Below, piece after piece: positions 24,501 to 35,245 of a stretch of DNA of 64,000 nucleotides (positions are counted from its first letter, which is position 1; each line of letters begins with the position of its first letter). This DNA is from Gymnothorax reevesii. Lineage: Eukaryota; Chordata; Actinopteri; Anguilliformes; Muraenidae. A model generated the notes under the pieces. It did not search any database. It saw only the letters and a list, made by a program, of their open reading frames with translations, and was not told the DNA's origin. The DNA lies in assembly GCA_029721435.1 (NCBI GenBank), contig CM056576.1, forward strand, positions 70,759,876 through 70,823,875, given 5' to 3'. A program made the translations under genes and the position numbers.

Positions 24501-24681
24501 GCGGTAGGCGGCGGGAGGTCTTCATTCGTCTTCATGCGCGTCAATACACCGGTCCTACTGCACGGCTGACGACGAGATTTCACGGTCCTACTGAGAGTTT
24601 AACGCCCCCGTACTGGCGGATTAACGACTTTTTTTTGGTTTGAACGGCGGCTGTACTGTACGTGTTTCAGGGGCTTATTAC
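21534..24681. other. rest of intron 9 of the THAP transposase gene
   Basis: AT-rich, no coding signal recognised. The short frames at 23456-23689 and 23720-23911 match nothing I know. Confidence 0.45.
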
Positions 24682-24855
24682 CTGCAAAGCATTCAAATGA
24701 AAGGAAAAAAATCACATTCTTCAGCGCAAAGCGTAGAATCACACTGTGAAAGGCCTCCAACGATGAAGTCTGGTAGGCGAGGCTCAAATTTTCAACATCT
24801 CAAAGAACCCTTTTATTCATCAGGAGTTTCTCCACTTTGTAGAGTGCCAATGAAC
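24682..24855 (-). pseudogene. THAP transposase exon with the putative catalytic Glu
   Basis: Acceptor …atgtcag, then SLALYKVEKLLMNKRVL, an in-frame TGA at 24802-24800, then TSSLEAFHSVILRFALKNV, ending at donor gtaata. The E of SLEAF is in the block I take as the third catalytic position. Confidence 0.8.
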
Positions 24856-24899
24856 CTGACATAACGTAGACAAAAAAAAAAAAAAAAACATTATTGTCG

Positions 24900-25127
24900 T
24901 AATAATTAGGGGCACTCAGAGTAAATAAATCAAAAATAAGCAAAAAAAAAAAGGATAAAAAGCTTTTATTTCATGACTAAACAGTTAAAAATCTTCATCA
25001 AGTCATAAAAAGAACGTTGAAGACCACATAGGTCGAAACATGTCGGCTTTTTTAACTGTTTAGCCATTAAAAATAGAATTTTTATCCTTTTTTTGATCCA
25101 ATTATTCTGAGTGCCTGGAATAATTAC
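24900..25127. mobile_element. MITE in intron 8 of the THAP transposase gene
   Basis: The ends are inverted (taattaggggcactcaga and the inverse of taattattccaggcactcag). Inner AAAAGGATAAAA-type arms are also inverted. The centre contains ataggtcgaaacatgtcgg, a motif familiar from teleost repeats. No coding content. Confidence 0.6.
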
Positions 25128-25296
25128 ATTTTTGTTTTACTTTCCCATCCCACGCTTCCAAGAGCACCAGTGTTACATTTTCAGACCCATGAGCGCCGAA
25201 TATTTTCTCTTTCACACCAAAAAATTATTTTTATGGCCATTGTTTGAAAAAAATCATAAAAGTAGAAATTATGACAAAATATTAACTCATATAGAC

Positions 25297-25545
25297 CTGG
25301 TTGAAACCACTTGCTGGGGTCTCGAGAGACTTTATCGGGATGAGCACACTTAGGGAAGAGGGGGTCTTCATGTGTGTGGACATCCTGAATGTGATTCACC
25401 AGTGATTTCCACTTTGCCACCTTCTCTGGTCTGGTCTTTGAGGATGTTGCTGTCCAGTAAATGTGGTTTTTGATGGCAGGTAACCACTTGTACACCACCT
25501 GAAAATCCTTATTTTAGCCGAGGTTGGCCAGTTTTTTCGACGAAC
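25297..25545 (-). pseudogene. THAP transposase exon 8
   Basis: Acceptor ccttcatag, a short reading, then an in-frame TAA at 25516-25514, then VVYKWLPAIKNHIYWTATSS and HEDPLFPKCAHPDKVSRD. It ends KWFQP at donor gtctat. Confidence 0.8.
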
Positions 25546-25627
25546 CTATGAAGGGGAACATTTTTGATGATGTGAAAAAACACAAGACTCCTTGAAAGTA
25601 AACTTCAATAATAAAAATATTATGTAC

Positions 25628-26717
25628 CCTTCTCAAGGTGCCAAACATCGTAGTACTGGGCGATCATGTTCCCTCAACATGTGGTGGTCAGTAACAATGT
25701 AATCCAAATCCACCCGGTTTGACTGAAGAAGATTTAGTGCTCTTCTTAGGCCTTCCTTCTGAAAGGAACGGACTTAGACTCCAAATGCAGTTCAGCATCG
25801 GCAGGGCGTTTATTGGGATTACCAAAGCTCATGGTCAAGGACAGAAATGGATCAATAGCCAGGCAAACAGAGTAATGCAGAATAGTCAGAATCAAGGTCA
25901 GGGGACAAGCAAGTAGTTCAGTAACCAGAGAATCAATCCGCACAAAGACAGTAACAAAGGGGCTGAGCTAAGGGAATGGAAGGGGAAGGAAAAAGGGAGT
26001 TGGATGGGATAAGGGAGAACAAAGGAGAAACTAAACAGTTGGGTACAAAATGGGAGCAAGGGAGAACAGAGTACTAATCAATCAGCAGCAATCAAACAAC
26101 GTAAAACAAACAATCAACAACAAGACTTACGGGAGATATAACAAGAAACGAGCAATCAACAATCAAAACCAGAAAAGCGCAGAAACGAGACTTAACCAAA
26201 GACGAGCTAAGGGAAGAAACGAGTCGACTGGGAGCTGCGGTAAAAATGCGTCTTTTAAACACAAACTAATCAGTGTAATCCCAGCTAGAATGCAGGACAA
26301 CTGTAGAGGGAGGCGGAACTAGAAAAGCAAGGACGGTGATAGGAAAGCGAGGGGAAACAGGTGGAGTTCTAATTCTGATCTCACTAATCACCCGTGCCTC
26401 GCTAACTATTCTTTGGTGCGGATAGCCTATTCTTTGCTGCGGATAGCCAATGAGAACAGCCAGAGAGAAGAATTACCTCACCGAAGTATAGGGAAGAGAG
26501 TGTGAAGACTGACAAGACGCCACAAGACGGAAACGAAAGGAAAACGTTCAAGACTAAAGACAGCGCAATCGTAACAGAAACATACATACTCTAAACGAAT
26601 AAAAATGACAAATAAATAAATTGCAATAAAAACTACTAAAACATACTAAAAACAAACATATAAATCAGTGATTTCTAGCACCTTCTCCATGTGGACGCTG
26701 CCACCAACTTCATTACT
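25628..26717 (-). pseudogene. THAP transposase exon 7, split by a solo LTR
   Basis: The 5' part (26717-26681) reads SNEVGGSVHME after acceptor ttttag. The 3' part (from 25759) continues in the same sense (KEGLRRALNLL) to IVTDHH, the putative second catalytic Asp. A frameshift then leads to YYDVWHLEKG and donor gtacat. The two parts are separated by the LTR at 25760-26680 with a GAAGG duplication (ccttc on the plus strand). Confidence 0.8.
25760..26680 (-). mobile_element. solo LTR inserted in exon 7 of the THAP transposase
   Basis: On the minus strand it runs from TGCTAGAAATC to CCTTTCA, giving TG…CA ends. The flanks are a perfect 5-bp duplication (ccttc at 25755-25759 and 26681-26685). The interior is T/C-rich with an AATAAA signal near the 3' end. 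At 921 bp, without any internal coding region, it is best read as a solo LTR left after recombination. Confidence 0.82.
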
Positions 26718-26843
26718 CTAAAAGGACATTGGAACGGACACATGTATAAGGATATTGTGGAAGAAAATTTGAATGGACATGTATAAGAATATTGTCCATT
26801 AACCAAAACTGACTTATTGACTATGGTCATAAGTAATATTTAC

Positions 26844-26920
26844 CTGTACTAGCCGGACATCAATTATTTTGTTATTTTCCAGGTTCATGAAGGTGCAGCT
26901 TCCAAATTTTGCTGAGTGTC
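26844..26920 (-). pseudogene. THAP transposase exon 6
   Basis: A short open exon, HSAKFGSCTFMNLENNKII then DVRLVQ, between acceptor tatataag and donor gtaaat. Its first codon is shared with exon 5 (…SPG|H…). Confidence 0.8.
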
Positions 26921-27022
26921 CTTATATAGAAAAAGAGGACATGTTAACAGCCATAACATAATTTAATTGAAGTGAAAGTATAAAAAAGCAATTGTGTAAT
27001 TCACTAAAGTTCAACTCATCAC

Positions 27023-27200
27023 CTGGTGAGTCTGCCCTCATGTCTCCGCCCAGTGCAATTTTGCCTTTCTGTTTTAGGGCCTAGAACATGTTGTCTTGAT
27101 CCTTATTCCATTTATGAATTATGGCAGGTTCAAGGAACATCCTTGCATGCCTCCGGAAGGTGTCGTATTTGAAAATTTGGAGATTTATGGCCTTGCAGAT
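27023..27200 (-). pseudogene. THAP transposase exon 5 with the putative first catalytic Asp
   Basis: Acceptor tttgacag, then ICKAINLQIFKYDTFRRHAR. An in-frame TAG at 27083-27081 is followed by KIALGGDMRADSP, ending at donor gtgatg. GGDMRADSP is the block I take as the first catalytic position. Confidence 0.82.
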
Positions 27201-27288
27201 CTGTCAAAGTTAAGCAGATTTTTTTTGTTAGTGTTTGGATTGAATTAAATTATTTCCTGTTACATAAAATTTCAAGTTTTATATATAC

Positions 27289-27565
27289 CTTTTGTAGTTG
27301 AACGAAGGATCCCCCAGTGAAATAGACACCTGCAGACATTTGCAAGTTTCCAATTGGTGTGCTGCCTCTGATTGGCTGGCTCTGCCATTTCCTAGTATAA
27401 TGGCAGTTTGGGCATTGTTGGTTGAAGGCCACATAGGTCCCCAGTTTTTGCTGATGCACATCACAGTGAAGTTTGCAAACTGGACAAGTCTGGAAGAGCT
27501 CTTTGAGACAGCTCTCAAACACAATGAATTTGGGTTCATTCCGGGGAGTGGCAGATTCTGGCTCA
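27289..27565 (-). pseudogene. THAP transposase exon 4, Cys-rich
   Basis: Acceptor acccgcag, then [19 protein letters not shown], the CPNC pair and [16 protein letters not shown], to donor gtatat. Paired cysteines ([12 protein letters not shown]) suggest a zinc-binding module. The frame is open. Confidence 0.82.
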
Positions 27566-27659
27566 CTGCGGGTAAAGACAAAACTTGAGTTACTCAGCAA
27601 AACAATGACATACATTAGATTTAAATAATTTCCCTGTTAGAGTCCACTGATCCCTTTAC

Positions 27660-27891
27660 CTCATTTGAGAAGGGTCAAAGATTCTCCAGGCTGATATGTG
27701 GAATCCAGTGTTTGCTGTATTTCAGAAGTGATTTCCCCTGCCGCCACCTTCTCCTCCTCCTCAGTAAAATCCAGCCGAGGCCTCTTAGCAGGTCTGACAC
27801 CAAATACTGCAGGAGGACTTTTTATTGGTGTGGACGATAGCGGTAACCATGTGTCTGTCTCTGTGCCAACACTGACACTTGAAACTGTGGC
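27660..27891 (-). pseudogene. THAP transposase exon 3 (linker)
   Basis: Acceptor tttcag, then a low-complexity acidic linker (VRPAKRPRLDFTEEEEK). It ends at donor gtaaag. The phase needed to join exon 4 differs from the phase at the exon start, which implies a frameshift near the end. Confidence 0.7.
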
Positions 27892-28040
27892 CTGAAATCC
27901 TGATTAGACAGCGAAAAAACAGCTTGTAATTTGTGCAGATGTGATGTAACCCATTATTTCTCGTAAACATTATATATCCATAACATTTCTCAGATCATGC
28001 AATAGAGAGACCAGTTTTCCCCTCATTTTACCATACATAC

Positions 28041-28200
28041 CTTTACTTCTGACATGCTGTTTAAACGTCCCATATGCCAACTGGGTCCCAACAGTTCTGT
28101 GAGATGTCAGTGAGACTGTACTGACAGATACCACCTCATTGGTGATCTGAGTTGCAACACTAACGCCATGGTAATGTTGGCCAGCACTGGCTGCAGGAGC
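28041..28200 (-). pseudogene. THAP transposase exon 2
   Basis: Acceptor cacaacag, then TSHRTVGTQLAYGTFKQHVR, to donor gtatgt. The segment TVGTQLAYGT is the conserved part. A second possible acceptor lies 14 bases upstream. Confidence 0.72.
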
Positions 28201-28214
28201 CTGTTGTGATTACT

Positions 28215-29203
28215 CTGATGAAAAATGGGCAATGAAAATTAACTTTAGTTTTCAGAGTTACACGGAATTGAACACATTCGAAACCATGAAAGCCGTATCT
28301 TAGTAAAATGCATCTGATGGTAACTTCTAGGGCACCAAATCGATCCTGATCACTTAGTATCTTCCGCTAAATGGCTTATTTAGTGTGACGACAGGCCGAT
28401 TAAAACACATTTACCCGCTACTCGACAATATGCAAGATTTACCAGTGATATGAAATGAACTCTGCTTGCTTTTGGGGGTTGCTTTAGATAAATCAGTGGT
28501 CATGAAACCGGAACAAACGTTATGCCTTTACAGCAAACGTTTGAAGCCAGTTCATAATGCTAACTATCGTTTGCGGTTCTACAAGCCACACGCAAAGCAT
28601 CGGTCTCACCGGGGTATTTTATGATTACGTATGAGCCTGGTATAGATTTTCGAAAGTTCGCAGAATAATGCAAAGTTAGCGAATGAATTCAGCGAGCTTT
28701 AGAGTAGTATTTGAAGCAATCATGTCAAAAATAATGATGCGCTGCAACACAGCTTACTCATAATATTCCTTTTTACGCACAAACTGCCAGGGTTATCATA
28801 CAGAAAATATAGCAATGCTCTGACATTGCTGAGTGTCTCGGTGAAAGCAAACGTCAAGGTCTAATTAACAGGGACGACTAAAGCTCACCTACCGCTAACC
28901 TATCGCTTAAATTCAGTCAATGCATCATACCACGGTAACCACTTTTGAGAACGGAATACTTCACCAGCACTTGCCTAGATTTGATCGCTCACGATATTAC
29001 GCTCTATAGCCTAAATCTTATTTTCAAAAACCAAGGAAGTCGAAGTGGGTCTGGGCTGTTATCTGCATCCTAGGCTACCAGTTCTTGCGCTCGCTGATGA
29101 GTGACAGGCAGCAGTTAAGCATTTCACACAGGGCTCGGGAATTCCAGGACCTGCCTAAAGGTCTTTGTTAGACAATCATAAGCGCAGACCCACATAACAT
29201 ATT
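28215..29203. other. part of intron 1 of the THAP transposase gene
   Basis: No exon or known repeat recognised. Confidence 0.4.
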
Positions 29204-29205
29204 TA

Positions 29206-30793
29206 CAAAACCCAACACCAGTGAAGTTGGCACGTTATGTAAATCGTAGATAAAAACAGAATACAATGATTTGCAAATCCTTTTCAACTTATATTCAATT
29301 AAATGCACTGCAAAGACAAGATGCTTAATGTTCAAACTGAGAAACTTTTTTTTTTGCAAATAATCATCAACTTAGAATTTAAAGTCTGCAACACATTGCA
29401 AAAAAGTTGGCACAGGGGCCTTTTTACCACTGTGTTACATCGCCTTTCCTTTTAACGACACTCAGTAAACATTTGGGAACTGAATGAATGGCAATGAATG
29501 GGAACTCCCATTCTTGCTTGATGTACAGCTTAAGTTGTTCAACAGTCCGGGGTCTCCGTTGTCGTATTTTACGCTTCATAATGCGCCACACATTTTCAGT
29601 GGGAGACAGGTCTGGACTACAGGCAGGCCAGTCTAGTACCTGCACTCTTTTACTACGGAGCCATGCTGTTGTAACACGTGCAGAATGTGGCTTGGCATTG
29701 TCTTGCTGAAATAAGCAGGGGCGTCCATGAAAAAGACGTTGCTTGGATAGCAACATATGTTGCTCAAAAACCTGTATGTACCTTTCTGCATTAATGGTGC
29801 CTTCGCATATGAGTAAGTTGCCCATGCCTTGGGCACTAATACACCCCCATACCATCACAGATGCTGGCTTTTGAACTTAGCGCCTATAACAGTACGGATG
29901 GTTCTTTTCCTCTTTGGTCCGGAGGACACAACGTCCACAGTTTGCAAAAACAATTTGAAATGTGGACTCGTCAGACCACAGAACACTTTTCCACTTTGCA
30001 TCAGTCCATCTTAGATGAGCTTGGGCCCAGCGAAGCCGGCGGTGTTTCTGGGTGCTATTGATAAATGGCTTTCACTTTGCATTGTAGAGTTTTAACTTGC
30101 ACTTGCAGATGTAGCGACAAACTGTAGTTACTGACAGTGGTTTTCTGAAGTGTTCCTGAGCCCATGTGGTGATGTCCTTAACACACTGATGTCGGTTTTT
30201 GATGCAGTACCGCCTGAGGGATCGAAGGTCACGGGCATTCAATGTTGGTTTTCGGCCTTGTCGCTTACGTGCAGTGATTTCTCCAGATTCTCTGAACCTT
30301 TTGACGATATTACGGACTGTAGATGATGAAATCCCTAAATTTCTTGCAATAGCTCGTTGAGGAATATTGTTTTTAAACATTCGACAATCAGCTCACGCAT
30401 TTGTTCACTAAGTGGTGACCCTCACCCCATCCTTGTTTGTGAATGACTGAGCATTTCAGGGAAGCTGCTCTTATACCCAATCATGGCACCCACCTGTTCC
30501 CAATTAGCCCGTTCACCAGTGGGATGTTCCTACTAAGTGTTTGATGAACATTCCTCAACTATCCCAGTCTTTTTTGCCACGTGTGCCAGCTTTTTTGAAA
30601 CATGTTGCAGGCATCAAATTCCAAATGAGCTAATATTTGCAAAAAATTACAAAGTTTACCTGTTCGAACATTAAGTAACTTGTCTTTGCAGTGTATTCAA
30701 TTGAATATAGGTTGAAAAGGATTTGCAAATCATTGAATTCAGTTTTTATTTACGATTTACACAACGTGCCAACTTCACTGGTTTTGGGTTTTG
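29206..30793 (-). mobile_element. Tc1-like element, full length
   Basis: It is bounded by TA (29204-29205 and 30794-30795). Terminal inverted repeats of about 200 bp start CAAAACCCAACACCAGTG. At 1588 bp it has the normal Tc1 size. The minus-strand transposase frame is interrupted by stops (see the gene entry). It lies in intron 1 of the THAP transposase gene, between the exons at 31861 and 28200. Confidence 0.92.
29424..30380 (-). pseudogene. Tc1-like transposase
   Basis: The N-terminal part is a helix-turn-helix DNA-binding region (IPQRAIARNLGISSSTVRNI), followed by the GRKPTLNARD linker. The catalytic triad is present as WSDEST, LFQQDNAKPHS and SPDLSPTENVW, giving a DD34E arrangement. The whole reading stays in one frame over about 319 codons except for a TGA at 30074-30072 and a TAA at 29879-29877. 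Upstream of 30380 an in-sense MRELIV in another frame shows one more frameshift near the start. The element is therefore inactive but only lightly decayed. Confidence 0.88.
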
Positions 30794-30795
30794 TA

Positions 30796-31755
30796 GTATA
30801 AAGGCGTGATTGGGGTGCCGAAATTCTCTTCTACAAAAGGTAGCACGAGACATTCCTGAGGAAACCTGTTTTCCTGCACCACAAAGTACTATAGCCGCTG
30901 TCCATCAGTCTAAAGCCACTATCGCATTCCACAGAGCTGAATGAAATAATAAGTAGACCAAAATGAAGCTTTTTGAGCACAACAAGAGACAATGCAACAA
31001 TAAGTATTTACATTACCTTCTAGGGTAGTGGTATATCTAGCAAACAATCCCCTGATACCCGAAGAAGGCGGGTCACGTTCGTAAATTAGCACGCCGGCTG
31101 CGCTCAACAGTTCTGCCTCTGATGAAGCGCACTCCCCCCCAGCCAGAATATAGCCTAACTATCTACTTGGCAGCTTGCAATTTGCAAAATAAATGTAAAA
31201 TTCACCCCGGTCATCGGTAACGAAGCCATGCTCGGGCTTATCGATGCTGCTTCAAAATGATATTTGAGATGGTTCTGTTTGAATTCTTTCATCTAGAAAT
31301 TTTAAGAGATTGCTTAAGTTTGGAAATGATTGCAATCGCGCATTGTTTGGGTGATCGCATTTGATTTTTTGAAACTCAATCGCGAAATATCATGAGCAAT
31401 ATCACACTGTCAAGTAATATGACAATTTCATACATTGGATAGGTTGGCAAGCTGTCAGAGGGTAAATTAACATTTCAAATCTTGTTACATATATTTATAG
31501 AGGTGGGGGAGCTCTGTCCTTGAGCTTACAGCTTCAACAGCTAGAACGCGCACTTACACACGATGCAAATGGCCTGCACATATTGACAAAGTGGACACAT
31601 TCCAATCTTTCACTGCCTATTATCGCCTTGTGGCACACCCCAAACTGCGAAGACCAAAGAACTGCTACGTACACTCTAAATACCTCACCTCACATTATCC
31701 TCCTACTCTGAATAGCCCGCAATGAACTTTTAAAATCGATTTACATGGCGAGTTA
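30796..31755. other. part of intron 1 of the THAP transposase gene
   Basis: No coding signal recognised. Confidence 0.4.
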
Positions 31756-31860
31756 TTAATCAAAAAATACCCTGGTGAGACCAAAGCTAAACACGTTCGC
31801 TTTACTAACAATATTAGCTGTTATATCGTTACTTACAGCTTGTGACTCCAAGATCTTTAC

Positions 31861-32086
31861 CGAAGGAACTGCCCCAGGTTTAAGAATCAGCTGAGACGCA
31901 TATCCAATGTCAAACTGTCCTTTATTGATAAAGCTGTCTTTGGTGAAGTGCCGAGAGCAAACGGCTAAAGTTCCCTTAGCGAGTGGCAATCCACTGATTC
32001 CTGGTGGCTTCGTCTTTTGGAAGAAAAAATAGTTGTTCTGTTTTTTCGCATTCAAAAAAACATGAACGAGGAGCTTTGGGAGGCAT
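31861..32086 (-). pseudogene. THAP-domain exon 1
   Basis: The ATG at 32086 opens MPPKAPRSCFFECEKTEQ, with the first two zinc ligands (C-x3-C). NQWIA with the invariant Trp follows, then after a one-base frameshift (about 31975-31990) VCSRHF, which holds the second Cys-His pair, and LKPGAVPS, the AVPTIF-like end of the domain. A donor gtaaag follows at 31860-31859. The C2CH ligands are all present, but the frameshift prevents a continuous domain. Confidence 0.82.
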
Positions 32087-32163
32087 ACTGACACAGCTGC
32101 AACGCAAATGAATCACTGTTCTTTTTCTTCTTCTTCGTCGTTTGTATTTACGGAAGTGCAGCC

Positions 32164-34179
32164 CATCCATCCATCTTCCACCGCTTATCCGGGGCCGGGT
32201 CGCGGGGACAGCAGTCTAAGCAGGGATGCCCAGACTTCCCTCTCCCCGGACACTTCCTCCAGTTCTTCCGGGGGTATCCCGAGGCGTTCCCAGGCCAGCC
32301 GAGAGATATAGTCCCTACAGCGTGTCCTGGGTCTTCCCCGAGGCCTCCTCCCGGTGGGGCATGCCCGGAACACCTTCCCAGGAAGGCGTCCAGGGGGCAT
32401 CCGATAAAGATGCCCGAGCCACCCCAGCTGGCCCCTCTCGACATGGAGGAGCAGCGGCTCTACTCTGAGCTCCTCCCGGGTGACAGAGCTCCTCACCCTA
32501 CCTCTAAGGGGGCGGCCCGCCACCCTGCGGAGGAAACCCATTTCAGCCGCTTGTGCCCGAGATCTCGTTCTTTCGGTCATGACCCAGAGTTCATAGCCAT
32601 AGGTGAGGGTAGGAACGTAGATTGACCGATAAATCAAGAGCTTTGCCTTTCGGCTCAGCTCCTTCTTCACCACGACAGATCGGTACAATGACCGCATTAC
32701 TGCTGCCGCTACACCGATCCGTCTGTCAATCTCACTCTCCATCCTTCCCTCACTCGTGAACAAGACCCCAAGATACTTGAACTCCTCCACTTGAGGCAAG
32801 AACTCTCCTCCAACCCAGAGGGGACATATCACCTTTTTCCGGTCGAGAACCATGGCCTCGGACTTGGAGGTGCTGATTCTCATCCCAGCCGCTTCGCACT
32901 CGGCTGCAAACTGCCCCAGTGCATGCTGAAGGTCCTGGTTCGAAGGAGCCAACAGGACAACATCATCCGCAAAAAGCAGAGATGAGATCCTGTGGTCTTC
33001 AAACCGAACTCCCTCCGCCCCCTGGCTGCTTTTAGAAATTCTGTCCATAAAAATAATGAACAGAACCGGCGACAAAGAGCAGCCCTGCCAGAGTCTAACA
33101 TGCACCGGGAACAGGTCTGACTTGTTGCCGGCAATGCGAACTAAGCTCCTGCTCCGGTCATACAGAGACCGCACGGCCCTTAGTAGAGGGCCCCGGACTC
33201 CATACTCCCGAAGCACCTCCCACAGAATGCCATGCGGGACACGGTCGAATGCCTTCTCCAAGTCCACAATACACATGTGAACAGGTTGGGCAAACTCCCA
33301 TGCACCCTCAAGCACCCTGCGGAGGGTATAGAGCTGGTCCAGTGTTCCACGACCAGGACGAAAACTGCATTGTTCCTCCTGAATCCGAGGTTCGACTATC
33401 AGCCGGATTCTCCTCTCCAGCACCCTGGAATAGACTTTACCCGGGGGGCTGAGAAGTGTGATCCCCCTATTGTTTGAGCACACCCTCCGGTCCCCCTTCT
33501 TAAAAAGAGGAACCACCACTCCGGTCTGCTAATCCAGAGGCACTGTCCCTGACTGCCACGCGATGCTGCAGAGGCGTGTCAACTAAGACAGCCCTACTAC
33601 ATCTAAAGACTTGAGGTACTCAGGGCGGATCTCATCCATCCCCGGTGCCTTGCCACCGAGGAGCTGCCGAACTACCTCAGTGACTTCAGCCCGAGTGATG
33701 GATGAGTCCCCAGCCTCTGCTTCCTCTACGGAAGGCGTAATAGCGGGATTAGGAGGTCCTCGAAGTATTCCTTCGCCCCCGCCCACGACTGCCACCCAAA
33801 ACACAAGGCATCAGCCCCTTCTGAACCCTCCCGCGGGGGATGGGCCTACGGGAAAGCGGGCCCACGTCGCTCGTTCGGGCTATGCCCGGGCGGGTCCCGT
33901 GACCGGAGGCCCGACCACTCGGCGCTCGCCTACCAACCCCAACCCCAGGCCTGGCTCCAGGGTGGGGTCCCGGTGACGCCAATCCGGGCGACGTAAGCAT
34001 CCTCAATTTTTGACATTCATTAGGGGTTTTCGAAATGCTCTTTGTCTGACCTGTCACCTAGGACCTGTTTGCCCTGGGAGACCCTACCAGGGGCAAATAA
34101 GCCCCAGACAACATAGCTCCTAGGATCATCCAGGTGCTCAAACCCCTCCACCACGATAAGGTGGCGATTCAAGGAGGGG
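32164..34179 (-). mobile_element. Rex3-type RTE retrotransposon
   Basis: It is flanked by a perfect 12-bp target duplication, ggaagtgcagcc, at 32152-32163 and 34180-34191. The 3' end (lower coordinate) carries the GATGGATGG tail. The plus strand near 33067 (cggcgacaaagagcagccct) and near 33512 (accaccactccggtctgcta) resembles, from memory, the sites used for Rex3 PCR in fish. The endonuclease domain is missing. The insertion lies about 65 bases upstream of the THAP-transposase ATG, in its presumed 5' leader. Confidence 0.88.
32185..33804 (-). pseudogene. Rex3 reverse transcriptase
   Basis: Reading from 33804 in one frame: PSVEEAEAGDSS, then APGMDEIRPEYLKSLDVV, two in-frame stops (one just after 33583, one just before 33519), and then 444 open codons. 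Motifs include VVPLFKKGDRRVCSN, DLEKAFDRVPHG, GCSLSPVLF and LFADDVVLLA; the ADD pair holds the catalytic aspartates. The C-terminal part has RGQLGWLGHLYRMPPGRLPG and GRRPRGRPRTRCRDYI. No APE endonuclease is visible upstream; the region 33830-34179 reads as leader-type sequence. The copy is defective, but its open RT portion is long, so it is not very old. Confidence 0.88.
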
Positions 34180-34191
34180 GGAAGTGCAGCC

Positions 34192-34477
34192 GTAGGTGTA
34201 TTTTTATTGCACATCTATGGTACTAAGATCGTTGGTGTTTGTGCCTGCTAGAATGGTTTCCGGGGTGGGCAGGTCCAGCGCCGTGATTGCCTCTGGCTAG
34301 GTTTGTATTAATTGGACCTGACGTCAGGTTTTACCCAGATCTCACGAAGATCTCAGGAGGAGCTGTTCAGATAGGAAATCACGTCCATGAAATCACGTTT
34401 TTGGATTATGTATGGACAACCAACATTATAACATTACCAATATGCATGAAAAAACAGATCAATATAATAGGTCCCCT
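34192..34477 (-). mobile_element. 5' end of the Kolobok-like element, TTAA-flanked
   Basis: The minus strand begins after TTAA (34478-34481) with AGGGGACCTATTATATTG, a terminus of the kind seen in fish TTAA-type elements. The region between it and the THAP ATG is the leader interrupted by Rex3. I could not find the matching inverse terminus on the left side, so the element may have lost that end. Confidence 0.55.
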
Positions 34478-34633
34478 TTAAGAGTGTAATAGCATTGGAT
34501 ACAATAAGGCAGCTTTATCCATCACTGTATTTAATACACTTGCAAAACGTTACATGGCATTCATTTAATTCTTGTGGGTAGTATTACATATCATTGAATT
34601 GTCATTTCATTCCCATTTAAAAAGCTGCATTGA

Positions 34634-35245
34634 GTGTATTTAGGCATCATTTGTGATATGCCCATCACATTTCGACGGCACTGTTATCTAAATATCAATC
34701 AAATAATAACTCTGATAGTTACAGTCAGTCCAGTATGGCTATACCAAGTAAAGCACCACTTGTTGATCTTGATAATCCCAAAGAAGGGCCTCTGGTACTC
34801 TGACACTGGTACCAGGGCCTCCACTCTTACTTCAGGGCAGCAGGCTAGTGATCGAATTAATCAGCCAGGAGGAGATGCATGGGTTACAAGGAGAAATCCT
34901 GTGCATGAGGTGACCTCAGTAATTAGTTCTCTGTACATTTCTGGCCCGGAAGAGCATGATACAAGCTTAGAAGAGGAGGACAACACCTCTTACCTCACCT
35001 GACCAGCTTTTGTGTCCATATCCAGTGAAATAGGCACAGTTACCAAAAGATTGTGTACACTGGAAACAGACTTCAGAGATTTTGTTATTAGGGCTTTAAA
35101 CAGAGAAGCAAACATGAGGGATGACATTGATAAAAGTATTGAGGCAATGGAGCAGTGCATGATTAGGACCCTGAAGACATTTGAGGAGAAATTAGTTCAG
35201 TGCAATGCCGAGATTAAAAATGGAAGGCAGAAGTCCAAAGGCTGA
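34634..35245 (+). pseudogene. unidentified decayed coding block
   Basis: Two neighbouring frames (34634-35002 and 35012-35245) look coding by composition. The first ends with an acidic tail (EEHDTSLEEEDN). The second is a predicted coiled coil (TKRLCTLETDFRDF, IEAMEQCMIRTLKTFEEKL). A gap of one codon-length and several stops separate them. Downstream 35250-35660 contains more coding-like pieces in shifting frames. I do not recognise the family; an accessory protein of a transposon is possible. Confidence 0.35.

Larger units (their letters stand above)
17978..32086 (-). pseudogene. THAP-domain, Kolobok-like transposase gene with 11 recognisable exons
   Basis: Exon pieces on the minus strand line up in order with a protein family common in fish: THAP zinc finger, linker, a Cys-rich segment, and three blocks carrying candidate catalytic acids. 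These are GGDMRADSPG (27.03 kb), IVTDHH (25.69 kb) and SSLEAFHSVIL (24.77 kb), which I take as D, D and E. C-terminal blocks follow (LYLAALHFNEN, then AIPVPEDLSAQFE). Most boundaries are GT-AG. In-frame stops occur at 27081-27083, 25514-25516, 24800-24802 and 18209-18211; frameshifts occur in the THAP exon, the third exon and exon 7. Exon 7 is split by a solo LTR, and introns hold a Tc1, a MITE and a hAT. The Kolobok assignment is inference from the THAP domain, the family memory and the TTAA-flanked 5' end. No functional protein can be made as it stands. Confidence 0.8.
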
